Source of the DNA: Halobacteriales archaeon QS_9_70_65 | GTDB lineage: Archaea > Halobacteriota > Halobacteria > Halobacteriales > Haloarculaceae | DNA: 8,404 nucleotides | NCBI GenBank assembly: GCA_003023535.1 | Contig: PXSC01000133.1 | Location: 1-8,404 of the forward strand | Reading direction: 5' to 3' | Part shown: piece after piece, positions 1 to 5,312 of the stretch | How the letters are laid out: each line of letters begins with the position of its first letter | How positions within the stretch are numbered: the stretch's first letter is position 1 | Position numbers and translations under genes: made by a program | The notes under the pieces: generated by a model | The model's input: the letters and a program-made list of their open reading frames with translations, nothing else | What the model was told of the DNA's origin: nothing | Database searches by the model: none

Positions 1-513
1 ACGGAGGCGACCGTCGAGCGACGGGTCATCGTCTCCCAGGAGGGCGACTCCGAGGAGGCGTTCGTCGAGATCCCGCCCGACGAGGAGCCGTCGACCGGCG
101 ACGAGTTCCTCGTCGAGACCGAGACGGCGCTGCTCACCGCCCGGGTCACGTCGCTGGAGACGACCGACGGCGCCCGCGTCGAGACGGCCGCCGCCGCCGA
201 CCTCAAGACGTTGTGGACCCGCGCGGTCGGCAACGTCGCGGTGAACCTGACGCTGCACCCGAAGGACGGCGGCCACGACGAGACCCGGAGCGTGAAGCTC
301 CAGGTGCCCGGCGACGAGTCGTTCGTCGTCGGCGAGACCCACGAGTTCGGCGGCGAGGAGTTCACCGTCGAGCGGCTGCTCGTCCGCGAGGACGCCACCG
401 GTTACGACCGAACCGGCTACGACCACCCCGGCGACGGCGCCCCCGCGAAGGACCTCAAGCGGGCCTACGCCCGCGACGAGGACGCCCGGAGCCGAGCCTG
501 GTCGGGCTGGTAG
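1..513 (+). CDS. HVO_0476-like (zinc finger family) protein, 5' end outside window
   Basis: The frame is open from base 1 to a TAG at 511-513, giving 170 residues of the C-terminal part. The visible portion reads as an acidic beta-rich domain (VERRVIVSQEGDSEEAF, then DEFLVETETALLTARVTSLE) followed by a segment with TLWTRAVGNVAVNLTLHP and an Arg/Trp-rich tail ending RSRAWSGW. This resembles the haloarchaeal family annotated as HVO_0476 zinc finger protein, which I recall beside pimT genes. In that family the metal-binding cysteines are near the N-terminus, which is not in this window; no Cys is visible here, so metal binding cannot be confirmed. No biochemical role is known to me. The next gene starts four bases after this stop, so the two are probably co-transcribed and translationally coupled. 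Confidence 0.75.
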   Translation, partial: TEATVERRVIVSQEGDSEEAFVEIPPDEEPSTGDEFLVETETALLTARVTSLETTDGARVETAAAADLKTLWTRAVGNVAVNLTLHPKDGGHDETRSVKLQVPGDESFVVGETHEFGGEEFTVERLLVREDATGYDRTGYDHPGDGAPAKDLKRAYARDEDARSRAWSGW

Positions 514-517
514 GCGG

Positions 518-1165
518 ATGTTCAATCGCGACCGCGCCGGCGACCCGGAACGGCGGCGCGAGGAGCTGGTCGACCGGCTCGCCGAGGCCGGCCACGTCGA
601 GGGCGACGCCACCGCCGAGGCCATGCGATCCGTCCCGCGCCACGAGTTCGTCCCCGAGGGGCGCCGCGACGCCGCCTACGCCGACCGGCCGCTGCCCATC
701 GGCGCCGGCCAGACCATCTCGGCGCCGCACATGGTCGCCGTCGTCTGCGACCTGCTCGACGTCGGCGCCGACGACCGCGTACTGGAGGTCGGCACCGGCT
801 GCGGCTACCACGCCGCCGTCACCGCCGAGCTCGCCGACGACGTCTACAGCGTCGAGTACGTCGATCGACTGGCCGAGCGCGCCCGCCGCCGGCTGCAATC
901 GCTCGGCTACGACGCCGTCGACGTCCGCGTCGGCGACGGCCGCCACGGCTGGCCGACGCACGCGCCGTTCGATGCCGCCTACCTCACCTGTGCGGCGCCG
1001 TCGCTGCCGGATGCGGTCGTCGACCAGCTCCGGGCGGGCGGCCGGCTGGTCGCCCCGGTCGGCACCGACGACCAGCGGCTGGTGGCGGCGACCCGGACCG
1101 CCGACGGCCTCAACCGCGAGGACCACGGCGCCGTCCGGTTCGTCCGGATGCAGGGAGGCGACTGA
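518..1165 (+). CDS. pimT1: Protein-L-isoaspartate O-methyltransferase (first copy, intact)
   Basis: This 215-residue cytosolic enzyme is predicted to transfer a methyl group from SAM to L-isoaspartyl residues in aged proteins, starting their repair to aspartate. The length fits the family. Residues 54-57 (YADR) and 60-71 (PIGAGQTISAPH) match the conserved substrate-side region, including the Gly-Gln-Thr-Ile-Ser-Ala-Pro signature. Residues 88-101 (VLEVGTGCGYHAAV) are SAM motif I, with the GxGxGY core intact. Residues 174-182 (GGRLVAPVG) are the conserved late strand. The ATG at 518 lies four bases after the upstream stop and gives the expected N-terminal helix; no Shine-Dalgarno is obvious, so coupling to the upstream gene is likely. 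The symbol follows haloarchaeal usage for a tandem pair; the second copy downstream is broken, so this is probably the only working copy here. Confidence 0.93.
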   Translation: MFNRDRAGDPERRREELVDRLAEAGHVEGDATAEAMRSVPRHEFVPEGRRDAAYADRPLPIGAGQTISAPHMVAVVCDLLDVGADDRVLEVGTGCGYHAAVTAELADDVYSVEYVDRLAERARRRLQSLGYDAVDVRVGDGRHGWPTHAPFDAAYLTCAAPSLPDAVVDQLRAGGRLVAPVGTDDQRLVAATRTADGLNREDHGAVRFVRMQGGD

Positions 1166-1166
1166 C

Positions 1167-1630
1167 GTGTCCGAGGGGCCGCCGTGGCGCGAGCTGGCGC
1201 TGCTGTGGGCCGCCCGGCGCTGCGGCGCCCTGGAGGCGCTGACGACGACGGCCGGCACCGCGGGGGTAGTCCGGCGGCCGCCGTGCTCGGGGGCACGCTC
1301 GCGGTAGTTCGCCACCCATGGCCGGACGGTCGTCCTACCGGTGCCCGCCGAACGCGCCGAGGCCGTCGCCCTGCCGCTGCGGTCGACGGCCGTCGACGTT
1401 CGGTCCGGCGGCGCGACCGACCTCCCGGCGTGCGACCCCGTGTCGGTGTCCTCCTCGAGACCCTCGGCGGGGAGACGGCCGACGCCAAGTTGCGCGGCGT
1501 CGGGGCGCCGGCGGCCGGCGCGGTTCGGGTCCACGATGCCAGGACGGTCCGGTCATGGCTCGGATCAGCCTTCGCCGGCAGCCGTCGAGTCGGCCCCCGG
1601 AACCCCGCCGTCGGTCGCGCGATTGAATAG
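1167..1630 (+). pseudogene. Decayed class I SAM-dependent methyltransferase
   Basis: A GTG at 1167, one base after the pimT1 stop, opens a frame reading VSEGPPWRELALLWAARRCG and then an ALEALTTTAGTAGVV stretch, like the N-terminal winged-helix or dimerisation segment of haloarchaeal methyltransferases. It ends at TAG 1305-1307. Later pieces fall in other frames. Frame 3 (about 1320-1440) gives HGRTVVLPVPAERAEAV and VDVRSGGATDLPA, resembling the second and third Rossmann strands plus the acidic G-D-A-type loop. Frame 2 (about 1440-1600) gives VLLETLGGETADAKLRG and then DARTVRSWLGSA, resembling the C-terminal 'wL.daGF' part, stopping at TAG 1628-1630. An intact member would be about 750 bases; only 464 remain, and the SAM motif I region is missing. 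I infer a large internal deletion plus several frame changes. The assignment rests on pattern similarity; no single frame encodes the protein. Confidence 0.6.
1624..1630 (+). promoter_or_regulatory. Possible TATA box of the second pimT
   Basis: TTGAATA is centred 26 bases before the ATG at 1653, the spacing expected for a leaderless haloarchaeal transcript. It stands out in otherwise GC-rich sequence. It also overlaps the last codons of the preceding methyltransferase remnant. Confidence 0.4.
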
Positions 1631-1652
1631 GCTCCGGAACCGAGCCGAGAAC

Positions 1653-2316
1653 ATGGACCCGGCGGTGCTCCGAGACGACATGGTCGACAGCCTGCGACAC
1701 GAGTCGAAGGCCGTCGTCGGCTCCGAGCCGGTCGACGCCGCGATGCGGACGGTCCCCCGGGAGCCGTTCGTCGAGGAGGAGTCCGCCGCCTACGCCGACC
1801 GCTCCTTCGAGCGGCTCGGCACCCGGGTGCTGTCGCCGCTACACCGCCGCGGTCGTCGCCGAGATCGCCGGCGAGGCCAACGTCCAGGGTGTCGACATCG
1901 CCCGCCGACTCGTCCACGAGGCCCGCTCGAACCTCGAGCGGGCGGGCTATCCGGGCGTGCTGGTCGACCGCCGGGACGGCGCCCGCGGGTTCGACGAGTA
2001 CGCTCCCTACGATTGCATCCTGCTGGAGGCGGCCGCCGTCGAGCCGCCGGCGGCGCTCGTCGACCAACTGGCGCCCGGCGGCCGGCTCGTGATGCCGCTC
2101 GGTACGACCGCACAGGAGCTCGTCGTCGTCGAGGACGGCGAGCCGGTCGCGGAGTTCGGCACCGTCGCCTACCAGCCGATGCTGGTCGAGGGCGAACAGC
2201 CCCACGGCGTCGAGCGCAACCGGACCCACCGCGAGGACCGCCAGCGGGCCCGCCGGGACGCCGAGCGCCGGAAGGGCTGGGAGCAGTCCTGGATCGACTG
2301 GGACGAGCGCATCTAA
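1653..2316 (+). pseudogene. pimT2: Second protein-L-isoaspartate methyltransferase, broken by internal deletion and frameshift
   Basis: The ATG at 1653 starts MDPAVLRDDMVDSLRHESKA and runs to ERLGTRVLSP (62 residues), matching the N-terminal part of the haloarchaeal PimT2 type. At 1838-1840 the sequence jumps: the family continues in the +1 frame with YTAAVVAEIAG and runs 158 residues to TAA 2314-2316. That part contains VDIARRLVHEARSNLERAGY, DGARGFDEYAPYDCILLEAA, GGRLVMPLGT and the lineage tail ERNRTHREDRQ...WIDWDERI. What normally lies between VLSP and YTAAV, about 26 residues carrying the first SAM-binding strand and the GxGxGY loop, is absent, and the net length is not a multiple of three. 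Restoring the frame would therefore still give a protein unable to bind SAM in the usual way. The rest is well preserved, so the deletion looks recent. The stop overlaps that of the opposing gene by four bases. Confidence 0.85.
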
Positions 2317-2762
2317 TCACGGACCACCAGCAGCGCGGTGTTTTCCCGCTCGTCGGCGTACTCGCTGCCGGCCGGCGGCTTGACGCCGAACTCGACGGTG
2401 CCGTCCCGCTGGTTGGCGCCGAGTTCCGGCGACAGCTCCAGCGTCGCGGTCCCGTTCGCGTCCGTGGTGTTCGTCCGGACGCCGTCCAGCCGCGCCGAGC
2501 CGCCGCGGGCGACGACCGTCGCGTCGGCGACGCCCGCCCCGTCCGGGTCGACGACCGTCACCTCGACGGTGTGGTTGCCGGGCGACACCACCTCCGGCGT
2601 CGGCCGCACGTCCAGCTCCGTCACCGCCAGCCCCGAGATGCCCGACAGCATGCTCATCATCACCGAGAGGCTGGCGACGCCGACGACCAAGGCGATGACG
2701 AGCCGGACCGGCAGCCCTTCGATCGCCCGTTCGTCGCCATGGAATCGCTCACGTTGACGCAT
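2313..2762 (-). CDS. Membrane-anchored protein with Ig-like/carboxypeptidase-regulatory-like domain (function unknown)
   Basis: This 149-residue protein has a short charged N-terminus (MRQRERFHGDERAIEGLPVR) and one hydrophobic segment at about residues 19-42 (LVIALVVGVASLSVMMSML). An extracellular beta-rich domain follows, with PTPEVVSPGNHTVEVTVVDP, then GVADATVVARGG and TNTTDANGTATLELSPELG, the pattern of Ig-like domains that carry a (G/A)VxDAxV motif and a 'TDANG' turn. The end is ENTALLVVRD. I recall a haloarchaeal DUF family (DUF7382, from memory) of this shape next to pimT genes. The N-terminus loosely resembles archaeal pilin-like leaders, but the usual peptidase site is not clear. The ATG at 2762 is preferred over an in-frame upstream ATG because TTTATG lies about 28 bases before it, giving a leaderless start. 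The TAG overlaps the stop of the opposing pimT2 remnant. Confidence 0.82.
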   Translation of the reverse strand: MRQRERFHGDERAIEGLPVRLVIALVVGVASLSVMMSMLSGISGLAVTELDVRPTPEVVSPGNHTVEVTVVDPDGAGVADATVVARGGSARLDGVRTNTTDANGTATLELSPELGANQRDGTVEFGVKPPAGSEYADERENTALLVVRD

Positions 2763-2786
2763 AGGGGTGGTGGTCCCGCACTCGTA

Positions 2787-2792
2787 CATAAA
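2787..2792 (-). promoter_or_regulatory. TATA box for the membrane-anchored protein gene
   Basis: On the minus strand this reads TTTATG, centred about 27-28 bases before the ATG at 2762. The spacing matches leaderless haloarchaeal promoters and decides the start codon. Confidence 0.6.
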
Positions 2793-2805
2793 CTCGGGGA
2801 ACCGC

Positions 2806-2813
2806 AAGCTACC
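2806..2813 (+). promoter_or_regulatory. Weak candidate TATA box for the crcB pair
   Basis: AAGCTACC is centred about 29 bases before the ATG at 2839. It is a poor TATA match but sits at the right distance in a 76-base divergent intergenic region. No fluoride-riboswitch-like fold or long leader fits in that gap. Confidence 0.3.
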
Positions 2814-2838
2814 TCCGGCCGCCGGTGGACGCTCGACC

Positions 2839-3189
2839 ATGGACACACGGACCGTCGTGCTGGTCGGGGTCGGCGGCTTCGCGGGCGCCGGCAGCCGCCA
2901 CGCGATCGCCGTCTCGCTGCCGGCGACGTTTCCGTGGGGCACGCTCGCGGTCAACGTCGCCGGTGCGTTCCTGCTCGGACTGTTCGTCGTCGAATCGGGC
3001 GGCCGTCCCCGGGCGGTCCGGCTCGCCGTCTCGGCCGGCTTCCTCTCGTCGTTCACCACCTACAGCACCTTCGCCGCCGAGACGGCCGCCCTCCCGCCGG
3101 CGCTCGCGGCGGTCAACGTCGCCGCCACGTACCTGCTCGGGGTCGTCGCCGTGGTCGCCGCGATGGGGGTGTCGTCGTGGCGCTCGTGA
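2839..3189 (+). CDS. crcB1: Fluoride ion channel subunit, CrcB/Fluc family (first of pair)
   Basis: This 116-residue protein is predicted to have four membrane helices and, as a dimer, to let fluoride leave the cell. Visible family motifs are GFAGAGSRH at the end of helix 1, WGTLAVNVAGAFLLG (residues 33-47, with pore Asn39), SSFTTYSTFAAE (residues 70-81, the helix-break region whose aromatic and Thr/Ser residues line the pore and bind the central sodium), and AVNVAATYLLG in helix 4. A Tyr replaces the second Phe of the usual FTTFSTF. The start at ATG 2839 gives the standard N-terminus; the longer in-frame start at 2767 would add a non-family extension. Some prokaryotes encode two Fluc proteins that work as a heterodimer, and the overlap with the next gene fits that arrangement. 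Confidence 0.93.
   Translation: MDTRTVVLVGVGGFAGAGSRHAIAVSLPATFPWGTLAVNVAGAFLLGLFVVESGGRPRAVRLAVSAGFLSSFTTYSTFAAETAALPPALAAVNVAATYLLGVVAVVAAMGVSSWRS
3165..3171 (+). promoter_or_regulatory. Shine-Dalgarno site deciding the second crcB start
   Basis: GGGGGTG, one mismatch from the haloarchaeal GGAGGTG, ends five bases before GTG 3177. The alternative GTG at 3186, which overlaps the upstream stop as GTGA, would be 14 bases away. The site therefore favours 3177. Confidence 0.5.
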
Positions 3190-3530
3190 CCGCGCTCGCG
3201 GTCGGGCTCGGGGGGTCGGCCGGCGCCGTCGCCCGCCACGGGGTGAGCGAGCGGCTCGAGCGGCGCGCCCTCGACACCCTCGTCGTCAACGTCGCCGGAA
3301 GCCTGCTGCTGGGGGTCGTCCTCGGCGCGTCCGTCGGCGGCCCCGCGGCCCTCGCCGCCGGGACCGGCTTCTGCGGCGCGTTCACGACGTTCTCGTCGTT
3401 CGCCGTCGAGACCGTCGGGCTCGCCGCCGAAGGTCGTCGCCGCGTCGCCGCCGCGAACGCCGCCGGCACGCTCGGGCTGGCCGTCGCCGCCGTCCTGTTC
3501 GGGCGCGCGCTCGGGGCCGCGGTCGGCTGA
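3177..3530 (+). CDS. crcB2: Fluoride ion channel subunit, CrcB/Fluc family (second of pair)
   Basis: This 117-residue paralogue of the preceding gene overlaps it by 13 bases if GTG 3177 is the start, or by 4 if GTG 3186 is used. Motifs are GLGGSAGAVARHG (helix 1), LDTLVVNVAGSLLLG (residues 32-46, pore Asn38), TGFCGAFTTFSSFAVET (residues 63-79, canonical aromatic/Thr region) and ANAAGTLGLAVAAVLFG (helix 4). Unlike its partner it keeps Phe at the FTTF position. It has an Arg-rich loop after helix 1 (ERLERR) and another before helix 4 (EGRRR). Fluc dimers are antiparallel, so two charge-biased subunits encoded together would form a heterodimer; that is inference. Translation is probably coupled to crcB1. 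Confidence 0.92.
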   Translation: MALVTALAVGLGGSAGAVARHGVSERLERRALDTLVVNVAGSLLLGVVLGASVGGPAALAAGTGFCGAFTTFSSFAVETVGLAAEGRRRVAAANAAGTLGLAVAAVLFGRALGAAVG

Positions 3531-3564
3531 ACGGCCGCGACGCTCGCGGTGCGGCTCGCACTTG

Positions 3565-3591
3565 CTGAGAACCCCTCGTGTCCGGTCTCAG
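3565..3591. terminator. Inverted repeat between convergent crcB2 and HalX genes
   Basis: CTGAGA at 3565-3570 pairs with TCTCAG at 3586-3591; the stem nearly extends with ACC/GGT if one A is bulged. It lies in the 57-base convergent gap and overlaps the stop codon of the HalX gene, so it could act in ending either transcript. No T-run follows. This is a modest structure and a weak call. Confidence 0.3.
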
Positions 3592-4136
3592 TCGACGTTC
3601 AGCTGCCGCAGTTCGACCTCGAAGTCGCGTTCGGTCAGCCGGTCGGCGGTCCGGTCGACCTCCTCGCGGAGCTCGTTGAGCCGGGCGGTCAGCTCCTGGT
3701 AGGAGTCGCTCTGTTCGAGTTCCTGCGGCGTCTTCTGTGTCTTCAGGGCGGCCACCTTCGAGGCGACGGAGAACATCTCCCGCAGCTTGTCGTCGTACGC
3801 CGACCGCGACAGCAGCGTCTCGACGATCTCCGAGAGCCGCTCCTGCTCGACCGGCTTGACGATGTACTCGTCGAAACCCATTTCGATGATGTCGAAGTCG
3901 GGTTCGACGGCCGTGACCATCGAGACGCCGCAGTCGTACCCCGCCCGGCGGATGTGCTCGACGACGTCGCCCCCCGACGTCTGCGGCATCAGTCGGTCGA
4001 CGAGCGCGACGTCGACCGACCCGTCGACCATCTCGATGGCCTCCTCTCCCCCGTACGCCGTCCGCACGTCGTACTTCTCGGAGAGCCACGCCGTGTAGAG
4101 GTCCGCGAGGTCGTTACCGTCTTCGGGTCCGGACAA
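3588..4136 (-). CDS. HalX-domain response regulator with receiver lacking its first strand
   Basis: This is a phosphoreceiver plus HalX helical domain, a haloarchaeal signalling architecture with no visible DNA-binding domain. Residues 10-30 (LADLYTAWLSEKYDVRTAYGG) match receiver helix 1 and strand 2. Asp47 in VALVDRLMPQTSGG is the phosphoacceptor, Thr75 in MVTAVEPDFDIIEMGFDEY and Lys94 in YIVKPV are the conserved switch residues. The HalX part (about 103-150) has LLSRSAYDDKLREMFSVASK, then a charged coiled-coil-like tail. The N-terminus is odd: the only in-frame start is a TTG at 4136 giving MSGPEDGNDLADLY, so the usual first strand (ILVVDDE type) is missing and the acidic pair would be Glu5-Asp6. 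Asp47 falls several residues earlier than normal. Either the 5' end is deleted or frameshifted, or the protein is a divergent short form. The body is intact with no internal stops. Confidence 0.8.
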   Translation of the reverse strand: MSGPEDGNDLADLYTAWLSEKYDVRTAYGGEEAIEMVDGSVDVALVDRLMPQTSGGDVVEHIRRAGYDCGVSMVTAVEPDFDIIEMGFDEYIVKPVEQERLSEIVETLLSRSAYDDKLREMFSVASKVAALKTQKTPQELEQSDSYQELTARLNELREEVDRTADRLTERDFEVELRQLNVD

Positions 4137-4357
4137 ATAAGGAGTTGTGGGTTTTTTCGCCCTCCGAAATCGCCGACGATTCCCGGTCGACGCCGACGGC
4201 CGAGCTCACCCGCAGAAATGGTTCGTCGTCCCGCCGAAGCCCGGCAGTTCGACGGCCGAGAGACGCCCGCTCGGCGACGACTGTCCGCGTCTTCGTCCTG
4301 GTAGGTCGGCCGGACCGACCCCTCGATAGGACGGTTTCTCCGGCTTTCATCCCTCGA
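4137..4357. other. Intergenic region, no supported gene
   Basis: The 220 bases between the HalX start and the FKBP remnant contain open frames in several phases, but none shows a recognisable domain or a good start. A six-T run lies at 4153-4158, and TTATTT on the minus strand just before the TTG start could be a TATA box. If it is, the transcript would begin near 4112, inside the annotated HalX frame, which adds to doubt about that 5' end. Confidence 0.4.
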
Positions 4358-4834
4358 ATGCGCACGATGATCGCCGATGGCGACTCCGTCACGCCGGAGT
4401 ACGCCGGTTGACTCACCGACGGGACAGTCCTCGACACCTCCCGGGCGCCCGTCGCCGAGGAGACGGGGTTGGCCGAGACGTAGCCCGACCGCGAATACAC
4501 CCCGCTGACCGTCGAGGTCGGCGCTGGGCGGGTCGTCGAGGGAACTGGGGGCCGGTCTCGAGGTCGGCGAGACGACGACGCTGACGATTCCCCAGAGCCC
4601 ACGGCGAGCGGACCGACGAGAGTTCAAAAGTACGAGACCGACCGAATCCGGGGGATGCCCGACGGACGGGTGCCCGAGGAGGGTGCCCATCGAGGCACGG
4701 GACGGCCAGCAGGGCGAGATCGTCCACGTCGACGAGGCGGTCGTCCGGGTCGACTTCGACCCCGAACTCGCCGGCGAGACGCTGGAGTTCGAGGTCGAGG
4801 TCGAGGCCGAGGCCGAGATCGTCGAGTCAGCTGA
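4358..4834 (+). pseudogene. SlyD-like FKBP-type peptidyl-prolyl isomerase, multiply broken
   Basis: Translating across frames recovers a haloarchaeal SlyD/FKBP in order. Frame 2 from ATG 4358 gives MIADGDSVTPEYAG, then TGA at 4409-4411 where Arg (CGA) is expected, LTDGTVLDTSRAPVAEETG, TAG at 4481-4483 where Gln (CAG) is expected, then PDREYTPLTVEVGAGRVVEG. An extra base near 4543 shifts to frame 3 (GLEVGETTTLTIP), then frame 1 near 4603 (GERTDE), frame 2 near 4622 (VQKYETDRIRGMPDGRVPEE), and frame 3 from 4683 (PIEARDGQQGEIVHVDEAVV, then DPELAGETLEFEVEVE). Comparison with the family suggests a few residues are also deleted near 4545. Intact, it would be a cytosolic proline isomerase and chaperone with FKBP and inserted-flap domains. 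Both nonsense codons are single C-to-T changes. The native stop is lost; a TGA at 4832-4834 in another phase is taken as the approximate end. Confidence 0.88.
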
Positions 4835-4933
4835 CGTCCCTGCCGGCCGCCGACGGTCCCGGTTCTCACGCCTCGACGGCGAGACGGCGCGAGCGCCGCC
4901 CGGACGGCCGTGCCCGCCGCTTCGACCGGCGCG

Positions 4934-5198
4934 TCAGAACGCGTCGAGCGAGGCGTCGAGGTGGTGTCGTGCCCGCAGTCCGGCGCCGAACTGGCCGACG
5001 AGCTCCGACCGGTGGTCCGGACAGGCCAGCACCGCCAGCTGCCCGTCGCCGACCGGGACGACCGGCTGCTGTACCCGCTGTGGGGCCCGGCGACACCCCG
5101 GGCAGGTGATCCCGCCGGCCGGCCGGTGGGCGAGCAGCGAGACGTCGCCGTCGGCCGCGAGGTCCCGCTTCCGGCGGCCGGAACGTGGGTTCTCTCAT
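4934..5198 (-). pseudogene. Small Cys-pair protein, 5' frame disrupted (function unknown)
   Basis: The minus strand encodes KRDLAADGDVSLLAHRPAG, ITCPGCRRAPQRVQQPVVPV, GDGQLAVLACPDHRSELVGQ and HHLDASLDAF before TGA at 4936-4934. The CPGC and CPDH pairs could bind zinc, and the codon use is gene-like. Upstream in this frame there is no ATG, GTG or TTG before an in-frame TGA about 12 codons before DLAADG. An ATG at 5198 in the next phase (MREPTFRPPE) lies about 30 bases after a CTTACC TATA-like element, so I infer one frame change around 5165-5175 joining MREPTFRPP to KRDLAADG. It could be a recent mutation or a sequencing error. I recall similar small haloarchaeal Cys proteins without known function but cannot name the family with confidence. 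It converges on the dead FKBP. Confidence 0.5.
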
Positions 5199-5250
5199 CT
5201 CACGGATCCTTGGCGGGCCAGGCGGGTAAGTGGTGGGACCACGTCGGCCC

Positions 5251-5295
5251 GCGGCCCCGCGAGCGGCGGCCCCGCGGACGGCGGCTCCGCGGGCG
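5251..5295. repeat. Three tandem copies of a 15-base GC-rich repeat containing a hairpin
   Basis: GCGGCCCCGCGAGCG (5251-5265), GCGGCCCCGCGGACG (5266-5280) and GCGGCTCCGCGGGCG (5281-5295) follow without gaps. Within them CCCGCGGA (5271-5278) pairs perfectly with TCCGCGGG (5286-5293) around a seven-base loop. The array lies 17-62 bases beyond the nadE stop, so it may end that transcript or be a slippage-prone satellite. Confidence 0.85.
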
Positions 5296-5312
5296 GTACG
5301 ACCGGGCCCGTG

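Noticed and set aside
2763..2838. Fluoride riboswitch before the crcB pair
   Set aside because: The gap is 76 bases shared with a divergent promoter, the start appears leaderless, and I see no sequence matching the crcB RNA motif core.
1341..3530. A 729-codon open frame on the + strand
   Set aside because: It strings together the MTase remnant, the start of pimT2, antisense of the membrane protein gene and crcB2. Only the parts matching known families are real; long chance frames are common at this GC.
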